Assembly (NCBI GenBank): GCA_903921605.1
Contig: CAIXQV010000617.1
Location: forward strand, 1-7,198
Reading direction: 5' to 3'
DNA: 7,198 nucleotides
From: an uncultured Planctomycetaceae bacterium
GTDB taxonomy: Bacteria; Planctomycetota; Planctomycetia; Planctomycetales; Planctomycetaceae
Every line of letters begins with the position of its first letter. Within the stretch, counting starts at the first letter, position 1. Under the pieces are notes generated by a model. The model ran no database searches, was not told the origin of the DNA, and saw nothing but the letters and a program-made list of their open reading frames with translations. A program made the translations under genes and the position numbers. Positions 1-5,049 of the stretch are shown piece after piece.

Positions 1-1
1 C

Positions 2-1330
2 GGTTGGCTGCAGTCTCTTGCTGACGGCATCAAGCTGGTGCAGAAGGAAGACTTGTGTCCTCCTGTGGCCGACTCGATGTTGTTTCGATCCGCCCCATAT
101 GTTGTATGCGTGGCCAGCTTTGCGGCATTCATGGTTTTGCCCTTCAGCAATGGTTGGGTGGCTGTGGCTGCGGATTGTGGCTTGTTCATTATGCTGGCCA
201 TTCTTTCGCTGGAAGTGTTCGGCATCATCATGGCTGGTTATTCCAGCGGGTCCAAATGGTCACTTTTCGGCGGGATGCGTGAAGCGGCTCAGATGGTGAG
301 CTATGAAATTCCGCTTGCGATTTGTGCTTTGGTTCCAGTAGTGGCGGCCGGTTCACTAAACCTTGGTGAAATCGGCGGGATGCAGCGGGGCTGGTTCGGT
401 TACTGGTTTATTTTCCATGACCCGTTCACTTTCATCGCGTTCTTCTGCTATTTCATCGTGGCAACAGCCAGTTGCAAACGAGCACCGTTCGACCTTGCCG
501 AGGCGGAGAGCGAGCTGGTCGGTGGTTTCCACACAGAATATAGCGGCATGCGTTGGTCGTTTTTCTTCATGGGTGAGTATGCCAGCATGTTTGCGGTTTG
601 CGGTATCGCAGCCATACTCTTTCTGGGTGGCTGGAATACCGGAATTGGTCCGCTGGATGATGCTTTGTATGCCGCCCGAAATTCGGGTGCTGATGGGACT
701 GGCTCGGCGGTTGCCGGTTATTTGGCGAACGTGATTGGTGCGTTCGTGTTTGCGTCTAAGGCCAGCTTTGGTGTTTTTGTTCAGGTTTGGTTGCGTTGGA
801 CTTTGCCTCGGCTGCGAATTGACCAGGTGATGACGACCTGCTTGAAGTACCTGGTTCCGATTAGTTGCTTTCTATTCCTTGGTGCCATTGCGTGGCCGCT
901 GGTGATGCTGTCGGTTCTGGGTCAGACGACGTGGACATCCAGCCCGCTGGGGAAACAGGTTTCTGCCGAGGTTTATGAATCTCAGGTCGTTCAGGCGAGA
1001 TCTGCTGAAAGAGCATCCTTGCTGGATGTGGAGAACAAGACTGCGGAACTTGAACTTGCAACGAAGGCATTGGTCGCCGGAAAAGAGCGATTAGAGTTGG
1101 CGAAGCGTTCTGCTGCTGAGGCTGAGAAGAACGCTGGCGATGCCCAGTTGAAAAGCCATCAGGAAGAAGTGGAAGCTTTGGAAAAGGCCGAGCAGGAAGC
1201 TCGCGTCAGGCTTGAGTCGGCGAACGAGACTGCTCAGAAGGCGGTCTTGAAGGCGAAACTGCTGATTGAGGGACGAGCAAGTGTAAATAAAAATGCTGCA
1301 GCAGCACGGGAGCAGGGGGTGGTTCGATGA
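2..1330 (+). CDS. nuoH: NADH-quinone oxidoreductase subunit H (NuoH), 5'-partial, with long C-terminal coiled-coil-like tail
   Basis: NuoH (ND1 family) is the membrane subunit of complex I that joins the peripheral arm to the membrane arm and forms much of the quinone chamber. The frame is open from base 2, so the gene begins upstream; the first visible residues (GWLQSLADGIKLV, then QKED) match the family's ADxxKxxxKED segment, so probably 45-60 N-terminal residues are missing. The GTG at 38 lies inside this motif and is not a start. Family motifs, in visible numbering: WSLFGGMREAAQMVSYEIP near 86-104, and KRAPFDLAEAESELVGGFHTEYSG near 159-182, the acidic quinone-site loop. Several membrane helices are seen, the last at about 281-308. 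The usual protein ends there; this one continues about 130 residues (about 938-1327), with no proline after residue 315, no cysteine, and much Ala, Glu and Lys. The stop overlaps the nuoJ start by four bases, implying translational coupling. Subunit identity is firm; the tail's role is unknown. Confidence 0.96.
   Translation, partial: GWLQSLADGIKLVQKEDLCPPVADSMLFRSAPYVVCVASFAAFMVLPFSNGWVAVAADCGLFIMLAILSLEVFGIIMAGYSSGSKWSLFGGMREAAQMVSYEIPLAICALVPVVAAGSLNLGEIGGMQRGWFGYWFIFHDPFTFIAFFCYFIVATASCKRAPFDLAEAESELVGGFHTEYSGMRWSFFFMGEYASMFAVCGIAAILFLGGWNTGIGPLDDALYAARNSGADGTGSAVAGYLANVIGAFVFASKASFGVFVQVWLRWTLPRLRIDQVMTTCLKYLVPISCFLFLGAIAWPLVMLSVLGQTTWTSSPLGKQVSAEVYESQVVQARSAERASLLDVENKTAELELATKALVAGKERLELAKRSAAEAEKNAGDAQLKSHQEEVEALEKAEQEARVRLESANETAQKAVLKAKLLIEGRASVNKNAAAAREQGVVR
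941..1327 (+). other. C-terminal Ala/Glu/Lys-rich, probably coiled-coil extension of NuoH
   Basis: This segment follows the last predicted membrane helix of NuoH and is in frame with it. It has alternating acidic and basic residues with regular Leu, Val and Ala, no proline beyond its first few residues, and no cysteine, which predicts one or more long charged helices that could form a coiled coil. It resembles in composition the stalk helices of ATP synthase b subunits, but I see no true family match. It is not a fused NuoI: there are no CxxCxxCxxxCP iron-sulfur motifs. By the usual eight-helix NuoH topology the tail would face the periplasm; that side is inferred. Confidence 0.75.
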
Positions 1331-1914
1331 GTGGCGAAAACTTCCTGTTCAGTGTGTTTGCACTTCTGACGTGCGTGAGTGCTGTCGCGGTTGTGCTGAG
1401 TCAGACCGTTGTGCGAATGGCGTTCTGGCTGGTGCTTTCATTGGGCAGCACAGCGGCTCTGTTCTTTCTCGCAAATGCTGACTTTGTCGGTGCGGCTCAA
1501 TTGCTGATTTATGTCGGCGGTACTTTGGTGCTGCTGGTTTTCGGTGTGATGCTGACGGCCAGTGGCCCGTATATGAAGATTGGAACCTCCGCTGGAGAAA
1601 CAGTGGTGGCCGGGCTTCTTGGGCTTCTGTTTCTGTTTGTTGTGTTTGCCTGCGTCGGTGGTGTGGAGTGGCGGAAGCCGGTCACGGTATCGGCTGACAA
1701 CATTTCCACTGGAGCGGTTGGCAACACTTTGCGGCCACTGGGGTTGAGCTTCCTCGGGGTTCGCCCTGACGCGGATTTAGCGACTGGAAAGCCACCGGAA
1801 GCCTCCGGGTACCTGCTTCCGTTCGAAATTGTTTCGGTGCACTTGTTGGTGGTTTTGATTGGTGCTTCTTATCTTGCACGAGCAAAGCGTCGAGCGGCTC
1901 CGGTTGGGCAGTAG
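1327..1914 (+). CDS. nuoJ: NADH-quinone oxidoreductase subunit J (NuoJ)
   Basis: NuoJ (ND6 family) is a small integral membrane subunit next to NuoH and NuoK; its third helix is thought to switch shape during turnover and link quinone chemistry to proton transfer. The 195-residue product is close to the usual length (E. coli 184). Its signature lies at residues 50-77: NADFVGAAQLLIYVGG followed by TLVLLVFGVMLT, with the conserved Tyr62 in helix three. Five membrane segments are visible: about 6-25, 29-48, 54-77, 91-112 and 163-184. The last follows the family's G-Y-L-L-P-F-E motif and ends in a basic tail (ARAKRR). A loop at 113-162 separates helices four and five, as in the family. The ATG overlaps the nuoH stop, and the purine-rich AGGGGG at 1314-1319 sits seven bases upstream, the best ribosome-binding site in the window. 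nuoI would be expected just before this gene but is absent. Confidence 0.95.
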   Translation: MSGENFLFSVFALLTCVSAVAVVLSQTVVRMAFWLVLSLGSTAALFFLANADFVGAAQLLIYVGGTLVLLVFGVMLTASGPYMKIGTSAGETVVAGLLGLLFLFVVFACVGGVEWRKPVTVSADNISTGAVGNTLRPLGLSFLGVRPDADLATGKPPEASGYLLPFEIVSVHLLVVLIGASYLARAKRRAAPVGQ

Positions 1915-1919
1915 ATTTC

Positions 1920-1941
1920 TGCTGAGCCTGATGTGTCAGCA
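1920..1941 (+). repeat. Small inverted repeat just after nuoJ
   Basis: TGCTGA at 1920-1925 pairs perfectly with TCAGCA at 1936-1941 around a ten-base loop, six bases after the nuoJ stop. No T-run follows, so it is not a standard intrinsic terminator. It could protect the 3' end of an upstream transcript or be chance; six-base arms are weak evidence. Confidence 0.25.
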
Positions 1942-2040
1942 AGTAGTGATGACTGTTGTATGGAAAGAGTATTTGCCGTTTTTTCTGCGGCTCTCTCTAT
2001 TGTTGGCTTGTGATTAGTTTGACCAAAACAGGATTTGACG

Positions 2041-2083
2041 AGCCAGAGTAAAACCTGGCTTTGAGTTTGAGAGTGAACTCTGG
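2041..2083 (+). promoter_or_regulatory. Paired inverted repeats with an alternative longer pairing, upstream of nuoK
   Basis: Two adjacent stem-loops can be drawn: AGCCAG (2041-2046) with CTGGCT (2055-2060), and GAGTT (2063-2067) with AACTC (2076-2080). A third pairing, CCAGAGT (2043-2049) with ACTCTGG (2077-2083), uses bases from both stems and excludes them. This looks like two competing RNA folds, but there is no T-run after either and the stems are short. Whether it acts in RNA or as a protein-binding site in DNA cannot be told from sequence. Confidence 0.3.
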
Positions 2084-2096
2084 GTGTACTGATAAT
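2067..2096 (+). promoter_or_regulatory. Possible sigma-70-like promoter before nuoK
   Basis: TTGAGA (2067-2072; five of six match TTGACA) and GATAAT (2091-2096; five of six match TATAAT) are separated by 18 bases. Initiation would fall near 2103, about 38 bases before the nuoK ATG, giving a separate transcript for nuoK-L-M-N. The position in the operon's largest gap fits an internal promoter. Such matches arise often by chance, and promoter consensus in the likely host phylum is poorly defined. Confidence 0.3.
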
Positions 2097-2124
2097 CGTC
2101 GGGTCAGAGATGCTGACTTTTGGC

Positions 2125-2129
2125 AGGGG
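2125..2129 (+). promoter_or_regulatory. Ribosome-binding site candidate deciding the nuoK start
   Basis: AGGGG lies 11 bases before the ATG at 2141, a slightly long but usable spacing. It lies downstream of, and partly inside, the reading frame that would begin with TTG at 2120, so it supports the ATG and argues against the TTG. Confidence 0.5.
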
Positions 2130-2140
2130 TATTGGAATTC

Positions 2141-2449
2141 ATGGCTGCTGGACTGAACGCTTATCTGCTGGTTGGTGCTGTTCTGTTTGTCTGCGGTGTC
2201 ATTTGTATGGCGACCAAGAGAAACGGCATTGGCGTACTTATGGGCGTGGAGCTTGTTCTCAACGGAGCCAACGTAAACTTCGTTGCGTTTTCGCGGTACA
2301 CAGATTTGGGCCTTGATGGACAGATCTTTTCGTTGTTTGTCATTGTGCTGGCGGCTGCAGAAGCCGCTGTGGCTCTGGCAATTGCACTGAACTTCTACAA
2401 CAACCATCTCACGATTGACGTGGACCGCGCTAACAAGCTGAAGGGCTAA
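2141..2449 (+). CDS. nuoK: NADH-quinone oxidoreductase subunit K (NuoK)
   Basis: NuoK (ND4L family) is a three-helix membrane subunit between NuoJ and NuoN; its two buried glutamates carry protons along the central hydrophilic axis. From the ATG at 2141 the product is 102 residues, close to the E. coli length (100). An in-frame TTG at 2120 would add seven residues that are not family-like, so the ATG is preferred. Helices lie at about 5-24, 29-50 and 61-84. The conserved glutamates are Glu37 in GVELVLNGANVNFVAF and Glu74 in LAAAEAAVALAIAL, equivalent to E. coli Glu36 and Glu72. The segment DGQIFSLFVIVLAAAEAAV is a classic family signature. The gene follows the long spacer and may be transcribed from its own promoter as well as by read-through from nuoJ. 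Nothing is missing or unusual in the protein itself. Confidence 0.96.
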   Translation: MAAGLNAYLLVGAVLFVCGVICMATKRNGIGVLMGVELVLNGANVNFVAFSRYTDLGLDGQIFSLFVIVLAAAEAAVALAIALNFYNNHLTIDVDRANKLKG

Positions 2450-2520
2450 GTGATCGCGGGTGGATGGTTGAGGCGTGTTTGCGGTTGGTTGGATACGACG
2501 CTGATTTTCCTGGATAACAC

Positions 2521-4980
2521 ATGGTGGGCGAAACATTAAGAAACCTGTTGATGATCGCATGGCTGCTGCCGCTTGTCGGTTTTGCGGTTGAGATCTTCGG
2601 TGGCTTCTGGGGGTCTCGACAAAGCCGCGCGGCCGCATGGATTGCCGTAGGTTGTATCGCGACAGGATTCGTCTGCAGCTTCAGCGCGCTGCTGATCTGG
2701 GGAAACGCCAATCATTGGTCGGTGATGCATAAGGCTGATCATGGTGCTTCGCATGAGAGCCATGATGGGCATGAGGCCGAAAAAGGCCATGAACAACATG
2801 CTCCTGCCGGGCACGAAGCTCCTGCAGAAAAGCATGGCTCGACGTCATCAGAGTCGCAATATCAACTGACGGCATTGGCTGCGGAAGAGGCGGACGCAGC
2901 TCACTCGGCTGGCCCAACTGTCTACTCTGGAACGCTGTATTATTTGGCTCGTTTTGGATCACTTGATCTGTCGCTCGACTATTACATCGACAGCCTGACG
3001 CTGGTGATGTTCACAATGGTAACCTTCATTGCAACCTGCATTCACTTGTTTGCAATGGGTTACATGTCGGAAGAGTTGACCGAAGAATATGTGGACCACC
3101 ATGCTCATCTGTCGAACGGTCATCACGTTCATCGACCGGGACGATTTTATCGGTTCTTTGCGTTCCTGTCGCTGTTCTGCTTTTCAATGCTGGGACTTGT
3201 TCTGGCGGGTAACATCTTTCAGGTGTTCATCTTCTGGGAACTCGTGGGCATCTGCAGCTTCCTGTTGATTGGTTTTTACACTGAGCGAAAATCCGCAAGC
3301 AACGCGGCCAATAAAGCGTTCATCATGAACCGAGTTGGGGACTTTGGTTTCCTGATTGGTCTGATGGTTCTGTGGACGTTCTTCGGGACATTTCGCTTTG
3401 GCGAAACAGTCAACGACAAGGGCGAGGTCGTGCAGGCCGGGTTGTTTCAGTTGTTGCAGAGAGATGACACGGGCAACGTTATTCGCGATGCAGAGAGCGG
3501 TGAAGTTTCTGTCGGAGCTGCCGATGCGGCAATGAATCCAGGGAACGCTCGCAAGACAATCCCTTACTTTCTGCTGGTGGTGGCCGGGCTTGGCGTTTTC
3601 GCCGGATGTGTCGGCAAGAGTGCTCAGTTCCCATTGCAAACGTGGCTGCCGGACGCGATGGAAGGTCCGACCCCTGTGAGTGCACTCGTGCATTCCGCAA
3701 CGATGGTCGCGGCAGGAGTTTACCTGGTTGGGCGCTTCTATCCGATGTTCGTCCAGGAAGTTCTGCTGACGATTGCCTACGTGGGCTGCATCACACTGTT
3801 CATGGCAGCGACGATTGCGATCGTAGCCACAGACATCAAAAAGGTATTGGCCTACTCAACGATCAGCCAGCTGGGTTACATGATGCTCGGGCTGGGTGTG
3901 TTCGGATGGGGTGCGGGTCTGTTTCATTTGGTGACTCACGCCTTCTTCAAATCTTTGATGTTCCTGTGCTCCGGCAGCGTGATCTATGGCTGTCATCATG
4001 AACAGGAAATGCCAAAGATGGGCGGTCTGTGGCGTAAGATGCCAATCACCGCCTTTACTATGCTGGTTGGCGTGATCGCGATCAGTGGCCTGGCCATTCC
4101 GGGGTTGATTAGCCTTTCCAGTGTGTTCGCGTTTTCGGGCTTCTTCTCAAAGGATGCCGTGGTTGCGACCTCGTTGGCCTTTGTTAAGGCCAATCCTTCG
4201 CACTTCCTGCTGTTCCTGATGCCGTTGCTGACTGCTGGAATTACAGCGTTCTATATGTTCCGATTGTGGTTCTATACCTTTGCGGGTAAGCCACGTGACA
4301 TGCATGTTTACGACCATTGCCATGAGTCACCGCTGATCATGACGGTGCCATTGATGGTGCTTTCCGTATTGGCGGCGTTCTGTGCGGTTGGCGGCGAACA
4401 AGGACCTCTGTTTCTGTTGATCACCGGAGATCAGCCGGCCCATGTCAGCCACGGCGTTGCAGCGGTCGCCGGTGCAAGCACTCTGACACTCCCCGGCCAT
4501 GAGGCCGTCCATGCTGTGCATGCCGAAGCCGGGACTTATGCATTGATCGCGGCGGCCAGTGGAACTTTGATCGCGTGGCTCCTTTATGGAACCACGATGG
4601 TGAATGTTGCTGAAATGAAGCGACAGCTTTCTGGCTTGCACGGCTTCCTTGTTAACAAGTGGCATTTCGATGAACTGTATGATGCCCTGTTTATGAAGCC
4701 GGCTCACATTATTGGAAAGTTCTGCACGTGGATTGATCGCACGATCTTCGATGGCATCATTCATGGCTCGGCAAAAGTTATGATTGCCGTGTCAAAATGG
4801 GATCGCCTGTTTGATGAAAGTGTTGTGGATGGTTTTGTAAATCTGCTGGGTAATTCCACGTTTGCTGTCGGGCGTTCACTGCGAGTGGTGCAGACCGGTC
4901 GTCTTCGTCAGTACGTGATGTTTATTGTGGTCGGTGTTGTGGCACTCTTTGCAATTCTGTTCACGACCTTCCCTGGTTAG
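2521..4980 (+). CDS. nuoL: NADH-quinone oxidoreductase subunit L (NuoL), enlarged with His-rich loops
   Basis: NuoL (ND5 family) is the distal antiporter-like proton pump of complex I. At 819 residues it is far longer than E. coli NuoL (613). The key residues are present: Glu240 in FWELVGICSFLLIGF, Lys366 in GKSAQFPLQTWLPDAMEGPTP, Lys440/Lys441 in DIKKVLAYSTISQLGYM, and His473/Lys477 in HAFFKSLMFLCSG. The C-terminal part (about 710-795) is the lateral helix region: NKWHFDELYD, then QTGRLRQY and a last membrane helix at 798-815. Extra length comes from a His-rich loop (65-105, ten His), a second His-rich loop (193-204, six His), an acidic loop (about 295-345), a third loop with five His (641-667), and a longer lateral-helix region. 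The frame is continuous, so this is not two joined genes. The ATG at 2521 precedes a normal first helix (MIAWLLPLVGFAVEIFGG); upstream there is only a weak GGA. Function as a working pump subunit is inferred from the intact residues. Confidence 0.96.
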   Translation: MVGETLRNLLMIAWLLPLVGFAVEIFGGFWGSRQSRAAAWIAVGCIATGFVCSFSALLIWGNANHWSVMHKADHGASHESHDGHEAEKGHEQHAPAGHEAPAEKHGSTSSESQYQLTALAAEEADAAHSAGPTVYSGTLYYLARFGSLDLSLDYYIDSLTLVMFTMVTFIATCIHLFAMGYMSEELTEEYVDHHAHLSNGHHVHRPGRFYRFFAFLSLFCFSMLGLVLAGNIFQVFIFWELVGICSFLLIGFYTERKSASNAANKAFIMNRVGDFGFLIGLMVLWTFFGTFRFGETVNDKGEVVQAGLFQLLQRDDTGNVIRDAESGEVSVGAADAAMNPGNARKTIPYFLLVVAGLGVFAGCVGKSAQFPLQTWLPDAMEGPTPVSALVHSATMVAAGVYLVGRFYPMFVQEVLLTIAYVGCITLFMAATIAIVATDIKKVLAYSTISQLGYMMLGLGVFGWGAGLFHLVTHAFFKSLMFLCSGSVIYGCHHEQEMPKMGGLWRKMPITAFTMLVGVIAISGLAIPGLISLSSVFAFSGFFSKDAVVATSLAFVKANPSHFLLFLMPLLTAGITAFYMFRLWFYTFAGKPRDMHVYDHCHESPLIMTVPLMVLSVLAAFCAVGGEQGPLFLLITGDQPAHVSHGVAAVAGASTLTLPGHEAVHAVHAEAGTYALIAAASGTLIAWLLYGTTMVNVAEMKRQLSGLHGFLVNKWHFDELYDALFMKPAHIIGKFCTWIDRTIFDGIIHGSAKVMIAVSKWDRLFDESVVDGFVNLLGNSTFAVGRSLRVVQTGRLRQYVMFIVVGVVALFAILFTTFPG

Positions 4981-5049
4981 TGATTTCCTGCGGCCTATTT
5001 CAGTTTCTCGCCGTCCATCCGACGGTTTTAGTCAGACTGTGATCAGACG
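4981..5049 (+). other. nuoL-nuoM spacer
   Basis: The 69-base gap holds the terminator-like hairpin at 5011-5029 and a short direct repeat TCAGAC (5032-5037 and 5044-5049). There is no recognisable ribosome-binding site before the nuoM ATG. Confidence 0.6.
5011..5029 (+). terminator. Weak intrinsic-terminator-like hairpin between nuoL and nuoM
   Basis: CCGTC (5011-5015) pairs with GACGG (5021-5025) around the five-base loop CATCC, and four T follow at once (5026-5029). A G-T wobble can add a sixth pair. The shape is that of a rho-independent terminator, but the stem and T-run are short. In mid-operon it would more likely give partial termination or act as a 3' stabiliser for the upstream message than a full stop. 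Confidence 0.35.

Larger units (their letters stand above)
1915..2140 (+). other. nuoJ-nuoK spacer, 226 bases
   Basis: This is the largest gap in the operon; the other junctions are overlapping or 55-71 bases. It holds inverted repeats at 1920-1941 and 2041-2083 and a possible sigma-70-like promoter at 2067-2096, listed separately. The only short + strand ORF I followed runs 1931-2017 (28 codons, hydrophobic, no ribosome-binding site) and cannot be supported as a gene. No tRNA-like cloverleaf was recognised. Confidence 0.8.

Noticed and set aside
38..40. GTG at 38 as the nuoH start
   Set aside because: The frame is open to base 2 and the preceding residues belong to the conserved NuoH motif, so the gene begins upstream of the window.
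941..1327. The NuoH tail as a degraded or fused nuoI
   Set aside because: It has no cysteine and no ferredoxin-like motif, and its composition is that of charged helices.
1931..2017. 28-codon hydrophobic + strand ORF in the nuoJ-nuoK spacer
   Set aside because: It has no ribosome-binding site or known family, and is short enough to occur by chance; it also partly overlaps the inverted repeat at 1920-1941.
2120..2140. TTG start giving a seven-residue longer NuoK
   Set aside because: The extra residues do not match the family, the ATG at 2141 gives the standard length, and the AGGGG site lies within the extra codons.
1997..2638. Long open frame of 213 codons on the - strand across the spacer, nuoK and the start of nuoL
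   Set aside because: It lies antisense to a firmly identified nuoK and the nuoL start, has no recognisable domain or membrane pattern, and a Ser/Gln/Arg-rich composition typical of a shadow frame.
3184..3693. 169-codon - strand open frame inside nuoL
   Set aside because: It is antisense to the conserved core of NuoL with no recognisable protein features; a shadow frame.
2521..4980. NuoL as an Mrp-type Na+/H+ antiporter subunit
   Set aside because: Its C-terminal lateral-helix region, QTGRLRQY motif and position between nuoK and nuoM are those of complex I NuoL, and no mrp-type genes are nearby.
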